From the NCBI GenBank assembly GCA_004299305.1, contig SCPZ01000125.1:16378-80377 (forward strand): a DNA stretch of 64,000 nt, read 5' to 3'. This stretch comes from Methylobacter sp. (lineage in GTDB: Bacteria > Pseudomonadota > Gammaproteobacteria > Methylococcales > Methylomonadaceae). The notes beneath the pieces were generated by a model. That model saw only the letters and a list, made by a program, of their open reading frames with translations, made no database searches and was not told where the DNA came from. A program made the position numbers and the translations under genes. Shown piece after piece: positions 26,521 to 36,200 of this stretch; the stretch's first letter is position 1; every line of letters starts with the position of its first letter.

Positions 26521-27975
26521 TCATAAGAATGATTGCGCATCCCAACCTCCGCCGAGCGCTTTGAATGATTGGATAGTAGCCCGCACCGAATCCGATTGCG
26601 TTCGTATCGCGGCATCTTGCATTCTCAGTAGGCGTTCGTCAGTATCAAGAACTTCCAGTAAACTCAAAGCCCCGCTTTTATAGCCTGCAAGCGTAGCATC
26701 TCTTGATTTTGCTAGCGAAGCTTCGCCGGAAGCAAGAATGCGCTGCTCTTCGCTTTTCTTCACAACGGTAGAAAATGCGTTTTCAACCTCTTCAGCGGCC
26801 TTCAAGACTGTGAGCCGGTATGCGGCTAACGCTTCTTCATTTACACCTTCGGCAGCCGCCACTTCCGCCTCAACCCGGCCAAAGTCGAATAAACGCCAGC
26901 GTAAGCCAACAACGCCTGCCGCCCGGTTGGCGTCTGAGCTGAACAGCACGCCGTACTTAGTCGTGATAGCCCCAATAAGACCTGATAGAGATATTTTTGG
27001 GTAGTATTCCGAGATGGCTTGACCTATTTGTGCATTGCTCGCAGCCAACTTCCGTTCGGCAACAATAATGTCGGGGCGTCGCCTTAATAGTTCGGCAGGA
27101 CCGGTTGCAGTATCTATAGCAGGCGCAACCGGGATAGCCTGGGGTTTTTCAAGCTTAGTTCGATTGGTTCCAGGCTGATCACCCATCAGCACGTCGAAAG
27201 CACTCATCGCCATTTCAAGTCCGTTTTCAAGCGCGGGGATAGTGGCTTGTACTTCGGCCAATGCCCCTTCGGCTTGTCTTAGCTGGAATTCCGGCACTAT
27301 GCCTCGGGAAAGTTGCAATTTGACTAAATCCACCAGCTTGCCTTGAGTGCTTGCTCTTTCTTTGGCGATGGCAATACGCGCTTGTAGCGTGCGAATGGCG
27401 ATATAAGTATCGGCCACTTCCGAGGTGATTTTCAATTGTGTCGCAATGGCAGATGCCTGAGAAGCTTGGTACTCTGCCGTCGCGGCCTCGACGCCTCTGC
27501 GCGTACCGCCAAAGATGTCAACTTCCCAGTTCAAGCCGACGTTTAAGTCGTAAAGATTAACGTTGCGATTAAAGCCGGGCATGGAATTGAGCACTCGCCC
27601 GGTCAAATCGTCGAGGGATATATGTGCTTTCGTTGCCTGAGCGTTGAACTGCCCTGACGGAAATAACTGCGTGCGAAGACTGGCGACCTGAGCGTCCGCT
27701 TGACTAACCCGGGCTATCGCTTGTTTTAGTGTCAAGTTTTGATCCAACGCCTGTTCAATGAATTGAACGAGCAGCGTATCATTAAAGCTACGCCACCACT
27801 GCGTCATATCAGCAATCGTCTTTTTTGATTTAGCGTTTTCCAGGTCTAGCTCGGCGGAGTGAATGAAACTGTTTTCGGAAATAAGGGCCGGCATCTCGTA
27901 GGTCGGTCCGACCATGCATCCGTTCAACGCCGTAACGATAGCGAGGCAAAGCACCTTTTTGGTCAGCTGGTTCAT
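26521..27975 (-). CDS. RND efflux outer-membrane factor lipoprotein, NodT family
   Basis: A 484-residue TolC-like channel subunit. A lipoprotein signal ends in the lipobox ALNGC (Cys20), followed by VGPTYEMPA, the common start of OMF lipoproteins. Two copies of the OEP repeat follow, with QQALDQNLTLKQAIARVSQA-like and LRRRPDIIVAERKLAASNAQ segments. It would dock with the adaptor and RND pump encoded divergently across the TetR gene. ATG 27973-27975 is preferred to an upstream TTG. Confidence 0.92.
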   Translation of the reverse strand: MNQLTKKVLCLAIVTALNGCMVGPTYEMPALISENSFIHSAELDLENAKSKKTIADMTQWWRSFNDTLLVQFIEQALDQNLTLKQAIARVSQADAQVASLRTQLFPSGQFNAQATKAHISLDDLTGRVLNSMPGFNRNVNLYDLNVGLNWEVDIFGGTRRGVEAATAEYQASQASAIATQLKITSEVADTYIAIRTLQARIAIAKERASTQGKLVDLVKLQLSRGIVPEFQLRQAEGALAEVQATIPALENGLEMAMSAFDVLMGDQPGTNRTKLEKPQAIPVAPAIDTATGPAELLRRRPDIIVAERKLAASNAQIGQAISEYYPKISLSGLIGAITTKYGVLFSSDANRAAGVVGLRWRLFDFGRVEAEVAAAEGVNEEALAAYRLTVLKAAEEVENAFSTVVKKSEEQRILASGEASLAKSRDATLAGYKSGALSLLEVLDTDERLLRMQDAAIRTQSDSVRATIQSFKALGGGWDAQSFL

Positions 27976-27998
27976 AATAGTACCCAAAAGCGATTAAT

Positions 27999-28023
27999 GG
28001 TTACGATTATATGTAACCGTTAC
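27999..28023. promoter_or_regulatory. GTAAC-type operator ahead of the efflux lipoprotein gene
   Basis: GGTTAC (27999-28004) and GTAACC (28013-28018) are inverted with an 8-bp spacer, and GTAACCGTTAC (28013-28023) is itself a palindrome. The same GTAAC words recur before the adaptor gene, so this is a likely binding site for the neighbouring TetR regulator. Confidence 0.55.
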
Positions 28024-28093
28024 TTATTGTCAACACTTTTGAATTTTTGTAACATCTACCTATTCATTTAAAATTAATTCGAACACTACCTCT

Positions 28094-28744
28094 ATGGAAA
28101 AAGAAATTTCAGATCCCACCTTAACAGTCAGCGGGCAACGCGGCCCCGCATCTCATGAAAGGCGTATACAGATTATCAAGTCGGCTCACGAACATTTTCT
28201 CCAATATGGCTATAAAAAAACCTCGGTAGCCGATTTGGCTAAGGCGATTGGTGTTTCGAGTGCATACATATATCGCTTTTTTGAGTCTAAACAGGCGATT
28301 GGCGAGGCGATTTGCAGCGTGGTGCTTGGCAAGTTTGTCGTCGCTCTGCACGAGTTAGCCTCTAGCGATATGTCGGCATCCAATCGCCTTAGAAAGCTCT
28401 ACATCACCTTGCTTGACATGAGTTTAGAGATGTTTTTCAACGAGCGAAAATTGCATGATATTACCATCGCAGCCGTTGAAGAACGCTGGTGCACCACCAC
28501 CCAATATCACCAAACCAAATACGAAGTCATCACCAAAATCATTCAGGACGGCAGAGCGTCCGGGGAGTTTGAAAGAAAAACTCCCTTAGATGAGGTGGTC
28601 ATGGCAATTGTCGAAACGCTATACCCTTTTTCTCATCCTATTCTCTTGCAACATCCTATTCTCTTGGAACAGTCAGAGCCGGAGGTGTTGCATCAACGCG
28701 CTATTGCGGTCTCAAATCTTGTACTCAGAAGCCTAGCCCCTTGA
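28094..28744 (+). CDS. TetR/AcrR family repressor of the efflux system
   Basis: A 216-residue regulator. The N-terminal helix-turn-helix reads YKKTSVADLAKAIGVSSAYI then YRFFESKQAIGEAI, the TetR signature. The C-terminal region is a variable ligand-binding helix bundle (LDMSLEMFFNERKLHDITIA). It lies between the divergent outer-membrane factor gene and the adaptor-pump pair, and GTAAC inverted repeats occur in both intergenic regions, so it probably represses all three. The inducer is unknown. Confidence 0.92.
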   Translation: MEKEISDPTLTVSGQRGPASHERRIQIIKSAHEHFLQYGYKKTSVADLAKAIGVSSAYIYRFFESKQAIGEAICSVVLGKFVVALHELASSDMSASNRLRKLYITLLDMSLEMFFNERKLHDITIAAVEERWCTTTQYHQTKYEVITKIIQDGRASGEFERKTPLDEVVMAIVETLYPFSHPILLQHPILLEQSEPEVLHQRAIAVSNLVLRSLAP

Positions 28745-28780
28745 TACCTTTAAGCGGACTTAGGTTTTTTTACGGCACAC

Positions 28781-28836
28781 AAAGTAACGATTTGACAAAT
28801 TCGTAACTTGTAACGGATAATAGATTTCGTTACTTT
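28781..28836 (+). promoter_or_regulatory. Promoter with TetR-type operators ahead of the RND operon
   Basis: TTGACA (28792-28797), an 18-bp spacer and GATAAT (28816-28821) make a good sigma-70 promoter. It is bracketed by the inverted pair AAAGTAACGA (28781-28790) / TCGTTACTTT (28827-28836), with further CGTAAC and GTAACG words in the spacer, so bound repressor would cover both promoter boxes. Confidence 0.7.
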
Positions 28837-28853
28837 TATGCGGAGCCGTATCC

Positions 28854-29945
28854 ATGAAAACCTGTTACAGCTTTCCTATCAGGAAAATTCCTCTTTTAAT
28901 GCTTTCTCTCGCCATGGGCTGCTCTAAGCCCCCGACAACTGACGCGCGGCTTGAACCACCGCTGGTCGTGGTTTCAAAAGCCGCTTCTTCAGTCGGAGAC
29001 CATCCTGTCTACACGGGGGTGGTGACGGCTCGAGTCGAAAGCAATATTGGCTTTCGTGTATCCGGTAAAGTGATTGAAAGAACAGCGGATGTGGGACAGG
29101 AGGTGCGTAAGGGGCAGGTTCTGATGCGCCTTGACCGTAACGACCTCGCGCTTAACTATTCCGCTCAGGAAGCCGCCGTTGCAACTGCCCAAGCCAAATA
29201 TACCCAGGCTGTAGCGGATGAAGCTCGGTTGAATGGTTTGAGTGAACAGGGCGCTATCTCCGCTCAGGCTTACGACGCCGCCAAAGCCGCGTTGGATGCC
29301 ACCAAGGCGGCACTTGATGCAGCCAAAGCACAAGCCAACATCGCTAAAAATGCAGATTCCTATGCAAATCTTGTCGCCGATGCCGACGGCATTGTTGTCG
29401 GGGTATTTGTTGAACCCGGACAAGTTGTAGCATCAGGGCAAGCTGTGGTGCGCCTCGCTAAAAACGGTCCTCGCGAGGCAGAAGTGTATCTACCGGAGAG
29501 TGTCAGGCCCGCCGTTGGTAGCGAAGCAACTGCTATGATTTATAGCGAACCGTCGAAAAAATACAAAGTTCACTTACGAGAGTTGAGTAAAGCAGCCAAT
29601 CCCGTCTCCCGAACTTTTACAGCCAGATATGTCATTGCTGATTCGTCTTCTATTCCCTTGGGCTCTACTGTTTCCGTCGAGTTAAACGGGGCAGGTGAAA
29701 CGCAGCTACAGGTGCCTTTATCGTCCATTTATGATGATGGGCGAACGGTGGGCATTTGGATCGTCAATCCTAATAATTCCGCTGTCTCCCTTCGTAAAGT
29801 CAGCATCAAACAAGTCTCTTCGGAATTTGCGTTCGTGGCAGGCGAAGTCAGCCAAGATGAGCAGATCGTTGCGCTAGGAGCGCATCTTCTACATGAAGGC
29901 GAACGGGTTAAAGTTGCCGACATTAGCGCGGTGGCTCTCAAATGA
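28854..29945 (+). CDS. RND efflux periplasmic adaptor subunit (lipoprotein)
   Basis: A 363-residue membrane fusion protein. The lipobox LAMGC places the lipidated Cys at residue 23. A biotinyl-lipoyl-like half motif (GFRVSGKVIERTADVGQEVR, KGQVLMRLD) precedes an alpha-hairpin rich in Ala (KYTQAVADEARLNGLSEQGA), then the second lipoyl half (DADGIVVGVFVEPGQVVASG) and a beta-barrel. It links pump and outer-membrane channel. The last four bases overlap the pump ATG. Confidence 0.94.
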   Translation: MKTCYSFPIRKIPLLMLSLAMGCSKPPTTDARLEPPLVVVSKAASSVGDHPVYTGVVTARVESNIGFRVSGKVIERTADVGQEVRKGQVLMRLDRNDLALNYSAQEAAVATAQAKYTQAVADEARLNGLSEQGAISAQAYDAAKAALDATKAALDAAKAQANIAKNADSYANLVADADGIVVGVFVEPGQVVASGQAVVRLAKNGPREAEVYLPESVRPAVGSEATAMIYSEPSKKYKVHLRELSKAANPVSRTFTARYVIADSSSIPLGSTVSVELNGAGETQLQVPLSSIYDDGRTVGIWIVNPNNSAVSLRKVSIKQVSSEFAFVAGEVSQDEQIVALGAHLLHEGERVKVADISAVALK

Positions 29946-32900
29946 ATCGTTTTAACTTATCCGCATTCGCCGTCCGAGAACGCGCAATTACGCTTTTCCT
30001 AATCATCGCCATCACAGGGGCAGGAATATACGCTTTCCTCAATCTCGGTCGAGCAGAGGATCCTCCTTTTACCATTAAGCAGATGGTCATTAGCGCGGCT
30101 TGGCCAGGTGCGACGGCCCAAGAAATGCAAGATCTTGTTGCCGAACCCTATGAAAAGCGCTTGCAGGAATTGCGCTGGTACGACCGCGTCGAAACGATGA
30201 CGCGTCCTGGCCTGACCTTGATGACGCTGACTCTGAAAGATAATATCCCGCCTCGCGATGTGCCTGAGCAGTTCTATCAGGCAAGAAAGAAACTGGGCGA
30301 CGAAGCGCATAAGCTTCCCCAAGGAACACTGGGGCCTTTTATCAATGATGAATATGCCGATGTCACTTTTGCTTTGTATGCGCTTCAGGCTGACGGGCTA
30401 CCGCTCCCATTACTGACGCGAGAAGCGGAAAATGTCCGGCAAAAGCTACTCCATGTACCTGGAGTAAAAAAGGTCGACCTATTTGGGGAGCGCCCTGAAC
30501 GCATTTTCGTTGAAATATCCAATGAGCGCTTAGCCAATCTTGGGGTGAATGCCTACCAGATTCTCGAGGCTCTGCACAAACAAAACGCTATCACGCCTGC
30601 TGGATCGATCGAAACTTCCGGTCCGCAGATATTTGTTCGTCTTGATGGCGCTTACGATAGTCTCGATAAAATTCGCAATACACCGATAGTGACCGCCGAA
30701 CAATCTTTCAAGCTTTCCGATATTGCAGAAGTTAAAAGAGGTTACGAGGATCCCGCAACATTTTTTATTCGGCATGACGGCAAACCGGCATTAGTGCTGG
30801 GTGTTGTGATGCAGGAAGGCTGGAACGGCCTCAAACTAGGTGAGGCGCTGGAGACGGAAGAAAAGAAAATCAGCAATGAACTGGCGCTGGGGTACGAATT
30901 TAAGAAGATCACGGATCAGTCTGTGAACATCAAGGAATCGGTCGATGAATTCATGCTTAAGTTCTTTGTGGCCCTGGGTGTCGTGATGCTTGTTAGCCTG
31001 CTGAGTATGGGATGGCGGGTAGGCATCGTCGTCGCGGCGGCGGTTCCCCTGACACTGGCCGCAGTTCTAGTGGTGATGATGATCACTGATCGTGCGTTTG
31101 ATCGGATTACCTTGGGGGCATTGATTATTTCGCTCGGATTGCTGGTAGACGATGCCATCATTGCCATCGAGATCATGGTTGTCAAAATGGAAGAAGGTCT
31201 TGATCGTATCAAAGCGGCCGCCTATGCCTGGAGCAATACTGCCGCCCCCATGTTAACGGGTACACTGGTGACTGTGATTGGCTTCACGCCAGTGGGTTTT
31301 GCAAAGTCCACTGCGGGCGAATATGCGGGCAATATATTCTGGATCGTGGGATTCGCATTACTGACCTCCTGGGTGGTAGCGGTCTTCTTTACGCCGTATC
31401 TGGGCGTCAAGCTGCTACCTGTCATCAAGCCGGTCGAGGGTGGGCATGAGGCAATTTACGCCACCCCGAATTACCGCCGTTTTCGCGCTCTTGTCACTTG
31501 GTCCGTGGTCAATAAGAAAAAAGTGGCTACGGCTGTTCTGCTATCGTTTTTTGCCGCCATCGTCGGCATGGGGAGCGTGAAGCAACAATTTTTCCCAAGT
31601 TCCGATCGCCCGGAAATGCTGGTTGAAATTCAGATGCCCTATGGTACAAATATTGAAGCCACAAGCGCCGCTGCCGCGAAAGTGGAACAATGGTTAAAAC
31701 AACAACCGGAGTCTAAAGTCGTGACCAGTTATATTGGCCAGGGAGCACCAAGATTTTTCCTGGCATTCTCTCCGGAATTGCCCGATCCTTCATTCGCCAA
31801 AATTATTGTTCTGACCCCTGACCAGGAAGCTCGGGAAACGCTGAAATCTCGTTTACGGGAATCGGTACAAAATGGACTGGCGCCGGAAGCTAAAGTCCGT
31901 GCGACACAGTTGGTATTTGGCCCACCCTCACCTTTTCCGGTTGCGTTCCGGGTCATGGGTTCTGATCCCGATAAAGTGAGAGCCATCAGTAACGAAGTGG
32001 CTGATCTGATGCGGAAAAATCCTCACATGCGTCAAGTCAATCAGGATTGGAGCAATCTCCAGCCAACCTTACATTTCGTTTTGGATCAGGAGAGGCTGAA
32101 ACTGATCGGCATGACGCCGACCGATGTGGCGGAACAATTGCAATTCCTGCTGACAGGCGTACCCGTTACGCAAGTTCGGGAAAATAGTCGGACAGTGGAT
32201 ATTGTTGCCAGAAGCGCAGGTGGACAACGGCTCGACCCCGCTCGTATTAACGATTTTAACTTGAGCAATAAAGAGGGGAAGATTATTCCTCTAAGACAAG
32301 TCGGATCCATTGAATTACAGCCAGAGAATCCCTTAATGAGGCGTCGTGATCGCTATGTAACGATTACAGTACGCGGGGATATTGATGAAACACTACAACC
32401 TCCACAAGTTTCTACGGAAGTCTGGCAGGCATTGGCGCCGATCATTCAAACGCTTCCGTCCGATTACAAAATTGAAATGGCAGGTTCCATCGAAGAAGCA
32501 GAGAAAGCCAATAAGGCGTTGCTGCCGATCTTTCCGATTATGTTGATACTGACTTTAACCGTCATCATCTTCCAGGTTAGATCGTTCTCGGCCATGACCA
32601 TGGTGTTTCTCACTGGGCCACTGGGACTGGTAGGGACAGTTCCTATCCTGTTGTTATTTCATCAGCCTTTTGGATTCAATGCAATTCTTGGTTTGATCGG
32701 TCTGTCGGGCATTCTGATGCGAAATACATTGATCCTGATCGATCAAATTAAGCACAACGAAGATAAAGGCCTGGATACCTTCAATGCCGTGGTCGAAGCG
32801 ACCGTTCAGCGGTCGCGACCGGTGGTATTGACAGCTCTTGCGGCCATATTGGCCTTTATCCCGCTGACATCTTCCGTATTCTGGGGATCGATGGCCTATA

Positions 32901-32992
32901 CACTCATAGGCGGAACTGCCGTTGGTACGATCTTGACATTGGTGTTCTTACCGACCCTTTATGCGATTTGGTTTAAAGTCAAAAGCAGCTAG
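29942..32992 (+). CDS. RND family efflux transporter, inner-membrane pump
   Basis: A 1016-residue proton-driven pump with the AcrB-type layout: helix 1 (ITLFLIIAITGAGIYAFLNL), a periplasmic porter loop, helices 2-6, a second porter loop, helices 8-12. The proton-relay Asp pair is Asp403-Asp404 in LGLLVDDAIIAIE. The sequence GRAEDPPFTIKQMVISAAWP after helix 1 is typical of the multidrug/heavy-solvent group rather than the metal (CusA) group. Substrates unknown. Co-translated with the adaptor. Confidence 0.95.
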   Translation: MNRFNLSAFAVRERAITLFLIIAITGAGIYAFLNLGRAEDPPFTIKQMVISAAWPGATAQEMQDLVAEPYEKRLQELRWYDRVETMTRPGLTLMTLTLKDNIPPRDVPEQFYQARKKLGDEAHKLPQGTLGPFINDEYADVTFALYALQADGLPLPLLTREAENVRQKLLHVPGVKKVDLFGERPERIFVEISNERLANLGVNAYQILEALHKQNAITPAGSIETSGPQIFVRLDGAYDSLDKIRNTPIVTAEQSFKLSDIAEVKRGYEDPATFFIRHDGKPALVLGVVMQEGWNGLKLGEALETEEKKISNELALGYEFKKITDQSVNIKESVDEFMLKFFVALGVVMLVSLLSMGWRVGIVVAAAVPLTLAAVLVVMMITDRAFDRITLGALIISLGLLVDDAIIAIEIMVVKMEEGLDRIKAAAYAWSNTAAPMLTGTLVTVIGFTPVGFAKSTAGEYAGNIFWIVGFALLTSWVVAVFFTPYLGVKLLPVIKPVEGGHEAIYATPNYRRFRALVTWSVVNKKKVATAVLLSFFAAIVGMGSVKQQFFPSSDRPEMLVEIQMPYGTNIEATSAAAAKVEQWLKQQPESKVVTSYIGQGAPRFFLAFSPELPDPSFAKIIVLTPDQEARETLKSRLRESVQNGLAPEAKVRATQLVFGPPSPFPVAFRVMGSDPDKVRAISNEVADLMRKNPHMRQVNQDWSNLQPTLHFVLDQERLKLIGMTPTDVAEQLQFLLTGVPVTQVRENSRTVDIVARSAGGQRLDPARINDFNLSNKEGKIIPLRQVGSIELQPENPLMRRRDRYVTITVRGDIDETLQPPQVSTEVWQALAPIIQTLPSDYKIEMAGSIEEAEKANKALLPIFPIMLILTLTVIIFQVRSFSAMTMVFLTGPLGLVGTVPILLLFHQPFGFNAILGLIGLSGILMRNTLILIDQIKHNEDKGLDTFNAVVEATVQRSRPVVLTALAAILAFIPLTSSVFWGSMAYTLIGGTAVGTILTLVFLPTLYAIWFKVKSS

Positions 32993-33110
32993 GTAAACAA
33001 AGTTTAACCGTAAAAAAGGCGCGATGATGTCAAACAGGTTATTGATGCTCAATAACGGCAGCCTGAAGCAGGCATTTAGTTTAGTCGTCATCGTTCATCA
33101 GAAACCGTCA

Positions 33111-33435
33111 TCAAGTAGAAGCGGATCCGTTCGATAATTGTTTGATGAACACAGTCGCCAAAATCTGTCTGACCGTTTTTTCGGGAAAAAAGTTACGCGA
33201 CAGGGTACGCAAATACAACCTGTGTTCAGCCCAAACGGTCTACTGGAAATTCAGAGCAATGACTTGCAACAGGCCCATTGCGATGGAGACACACAACACA
33301 AAAATTTCGTAAACTCGCCAACAGGCCTGAACGTTGCCAACCTGTTCCGGCGTATGGCTTTTGAATTGAGCGCTGGGGAATGATCGCCCGGAATGCTTCG
33401 ACAAATGAAAATCTTGAAGATCGAGTTTAAATCAT
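33111..33435 (-). pseudogene. Transposase C-terminal remnant with internal stop
   Basis: A minus-strand frame reads FKLDLQDFHLSKHSGRSFPS, then VQACWRVYEIFVLCVSIAMG and LLQVIALNFQ, a stop (TAG), and continues TVWAEHRLYLRTLSRNFFPE, KTVRQILATVFIKQL. The W-R-x-x-E-I-x-V-L block and RTxSRxxxxEKTVRxxL ending resemble the C-terminus of a DDE transposase. No N-terminus is present. The family is not certain. It indicates an old insertion downstream of the efflux operon. Confidence 0.5.
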
Positions 33436-33714
33436 CTCATCGATAGAAAAGAAAGACTGGTGCCGCATTTGTAACGGATACAACTAGTTTTCACGATACC
33501 AAGCGTCGGAGAAACAACCATTTGGTGGCCGATTAATTGAAAGCATAACTGAAGCTACGTACTCAACTTCACCGTGAGGCAGGAGTAACATAAAAGCGCT
33601 GGTCGCCCTAATTCGCAAAGGCTAAATACGATAATAAGAAGCGACCAGAAATGAACAATACTATATGGAAATTTACCTTACACTCGACCTAGAATTGCAA
33701 AGCCGCAGAGTAAA
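33436..33714. other. Non-coding remnant DNA between the transposase relic and the DUF1097 gene
   Basis: No intact gene. A short plus-strand stretch reads NIKALVALIRKG (about 33588-33623), reminiscent of the end of IS110-type transposases, but it is too short and broken to assign. The region looks like decayed mobile DNA. Confidence 0.35.
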
Positions 33715-34236
33715 TTACTTTTCCTGCAGTTTTGCACTCAGCTGTCCTGAGCACTGGCCAAAATACGCACCCACCACAATAGAAATAGATATAAGAATCA
33801 GTGGATTATCCAATGAAGCACTCAACAGAACACCTTTCGTCAATTTTTCAGGAGTTTGCAGCAGATAAGCAAATGCAGACGAGTAACCAAGCACACTAAC
33901 TGGTATTGTTGCAAGTGCGGGAATATTTGCCGCAAGACACATAACCAAAACTGAACAAGTTACAGTAACAGCCGCCCAGATAGGGAAGCCAAGTACTGCT
34001 GTAGATGGAATATTAGTGAGTTGAATAGCAGCAAGCCAAGCCATAAAAACACCGAAAATCCCACACACGATGGTGTTCTTTAAGGCTTCCTGAGTGGCGC
34101 CCAGAAAAAAGTAAGCTGCCCATGCAATGGTCGCAGCCCATATAAGAAAAAGACCGCTAAGAGGCCCCACTGCCAAAAACGTTGCTAATCCAGCCAAACC
34201 GGCAATACTTAATGAAAGCGCTGTAAGATTATTCAT
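33715..34236 (-). CDS. DUF1097 family integral membrane protein
   Basis: A 173-residue hydrophobic protein with about five or six membrane helices (for example LSIAGLAGLATFLAVGPLSG; LIWAATIAWAAYFFLGA; AVLGFPIWAAVTVTCSVLVM; ISISIVVGAYFGQC). The pattern matches DUF1097 (YcdZ-like) as I know it; its function is not established. ATG 34234-34236 with GGAAA upstream is preferred over a GTG at 34255. It stands alone, without partner genes. Confidence 0.8.
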   Translation of the reverse strand: MNNLTALSLSIAGLAGLATFLAVGPLSGLFLIWAATIAWAAYFFLGATQEALKNTIVCGIFGVFMAWLAAIQLTNIPSTAVLGFPIWAAVTVTCSVLVMCLAANIPALATIPVSVLGYSSAFAYLLQTPEKLTKGVLLSASLDNPLILISISIVVGAYFGQCSGQLSAKLQEK

Positions 34237-34724
34237 AATATATTTTCCAAAATTCACCTCACTTATTGTTTAGTTAGATTCCGTATTGAGGCGGTTCTAC
34301 GAAACTTAACACTTGGGTTGACCAAGCAACCAGACTAAATTTATTCGGATCGAATATTAGCAGATATTATTTTCACAATAAACACCAGCATTAAAAATGC
34401 AGTATAAATGTTTGACTTAACACCAGAAGAAACATCAACAAAGAGGACTTAACTAACTAACCATCCATTCCACTTCATTGATTTTTTTAGAGCTAGAAGC
34501 CTATCTAATTAAGCAACAGATGTATCAACTAAGATCTGACCTTGATCGCAGATCAGGGTCTATATAGCATAAGCATCTACACAAATACAGGCCCCTCCTC
34601 TCGGAGTCCCATTTGTATTCATACAATACTTTAATTTTATAACGACGCAGAGACAACCTCCCTGCGTGTTACGTTGTGGATAAAAGCCTGCGGCTTATGG
34701 ATTTGCGCCGAGAAGCTTAATTTA
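34237..34724. other. Intergenic region upstream of the DUF1097 gene and downstream of tal
   Basis: No coding sequence recognised. The inverted repeat GACCTTGATC (34539-34548) / GATCAGGGTC (34552-34561), one mismatch, is a possible hairpin, but no T-run follows on either strand. Confidence 0.4.
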
Positions 34725-35711
34725 TTATTCTTCCAGCGTAGCTAAGCGTGCCGCAAGAATTTCTTCTAACGACTCTAACGCTTTGGTAAATCCTTCGATA
34801 CCTTCTGCAAGTTTTTCAGAAGCCATACGGTTTTCAGCATGCATACGATCAAAAGTTGCTTTATCAACTGTTATTTGTTCAATTGACTCATTGGCTGCAT
34901 TTGCAGGATCCAGTTTACGTACCAATGCACCTTCGGTAGACTGGAGTTCAGCTAACAGAGATGGTGCAATCGTCAATAAATCGCAACCTGCCAATTCTAC
35001 TATCTCACCCACGTTACGAAAGCTAGCCCCCATAACTTCGGTTTTATAGCCAAACTTTTTATAGTAGTTGTAGACTTCTGTAACCGACAGTACGCCTGGA
35101 TCCTCAGCTGGCGCATAGAAATCACGACCAGTATCTTTTTTGTACCAATCCAGAATACGGCCAACAAAAGGTGAAATCAGGGTGATTCCGTTTTCGGCGC
35201 AGGCGATTGCCTGATGCAAACCAAATAACAAAGTCAAGTTAGTGTGAATTCCCTCTTTTTCAAGAATGGAAGCAGCCTGGATACCTTCCCAAGTCGCGGC
35301 GATTTTGATCAGAACTCGCTCACGCGAAACACCTTGTGCTTCGTACATCGCAATCAACTCACGACCTACCCGGACGCTGGCATCGGTATCAAACGAAAGA
35401 CGAGCATCTACTTCAGTGGAAACCCGCCCTGGAATAACTTCAAGTATCTTCCGTCCGAAAGAAACGGCCAAACGTTCAAAAGCAAGGGTAGCCACTTGCG
35501 CTGCCGATGCATCTTTACCTAAAGTCTCTCTAGCACCTTTCAGGGTATCATCGACAATTCCTTGATATTGCGGCATTTGAGCTGCAGCGGTAATCAACGA
35601 AGGATTAGTCGTCGCATCACGCGGCTTGAAAGTTTCAATAGCTTGAATGTCGCCTGTATCAGCTACAACCACGGTCATTTCTCTCAATTGTTCAAGTAAC
35701 GTCTTGGCCAT
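34725..35711 (-). CDS. tal: Transaldolase
   Basis: A 328-residue TalB-type transaldolase that moves a dihydroxyacetone unit between sugar phosphates and helps regenerate ribulose 5-phosphate in the RuMP cycle. Seen: [12 protein letters not shown] at the N-terminus, [11 protein letters not shown], the Schiff-base Lys in [12 protein letters not shown], and [17 protein letters not shown] then [12 protein letters not shown] good ribosome binding site (AGGAGC) precedes the ATG. It follows the repeat-protein genes after a 489-bp gap, so it may have its own promoter while still belonging to the RuMP gene group. Confidence 0.96.
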   Translation of the reverse strand: MAKTLLEQLREMTVVVADTGDIQAIETFKPRDATTNPSLITAAAQMPQYQGIVDDTLKGARETLGKDASAAQVATLAFERLAVSFGRKILEVIPGRVSTEVDARLSFDTDASVRVGRELIAMYEAQGVSRERVLIKIAATWEGIQAASILEKEGIHTNLTLLFGLHQAIACAENGITLISPFVGRILDWYKKDTGRDFYAPAEDPGVLSVTEVYNYYKKFGYKTEVMGASFRNVGEIVELAGCDLLTIAPSLLAELQSTEGALVRKLDPANAANESIEQITVDKATFDRMHAENRMASEKLAEGIEGFTKALESLEEILAARLATLEE

Positions 35712-36200
35712 TAGTGGGCTCCTTTTATTTAAAATTTAATAAACAACAGGACATACATTCGTCATTTCCAAACACATTCAGAATATAGACGCATGATATC
35801 CAATATAATTGCAAGGGGTGGGATTATACCGTGAGCAGTGATGGTTAACCATCAAAAAGAAAACATCAACAGACTTCCACAAATATAGGGCGGACCATTA
35901 CCGTTATATTCCGCGCGACCCACAATTGTGGATTTTAAAAAGTGCTGCCAGCCAAGATTTATAAAGCTTATTCACGAATCCATTTCCTGTATCCGTGACC
36001 GCGAAAGCATAGTAAGTTATTTTTTCACAGAGCATCAAAATCAAATCCATTTAGCTTTAGACTCTAAGCTAATATACCTTTCGCCTTCTCATCCCACATA
36101 ACCTTAGCTAATCGCTTGTCATAGCACAGATCACAAGCTTGGCGTAAAATTTCCCGCCCCAAACCTGCCAAAACACCAACACCTTACTAAAACTACTCTG
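35712..36200. other. Gap between the repeat-protein gene and tal
   Basis: The only coding-like stretch is the small minus frame at 36064-36171 listed separately. The rest is AT-rich and probably carries the tal promoter, but I could not pick convincing boxes. Confidence 0.4.
36064..36171 (-). CDS. Possible 35-residue small protein after the repeat-protein gene
   Basis: From a TTG at 36169-36171 (AAGGTG upstream) the frame reads AGLGREILRQACDLCYDKRL, then AKVMWDEKAKGILA and a stop. Composition is amphipathic-helix-like with a C-x-x-C pair. It starts 29 bp after the stop of the repeat-protein gene, in the same direction. No family recognised. It may be a real small protein or a decayed tail; confidence is low because of the weak start. 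Confidence 0.3.
   Translation of the reverse strand: MAGLGREILRQACDLCYDKRLAKVMWDEKAKGILA

Noticed and set aside
33588..33623. IS110-like transposase tail (NIKALVALIRKG)
   Set aside because: Only twelve residues match by eye and the frame is broken on both sides; kept only as a note.
34539..34561. Inverted repeat as terminator between tal and the DUF1097 gene
   Set aside because: No T-run on either side and one mismatch in the stem.
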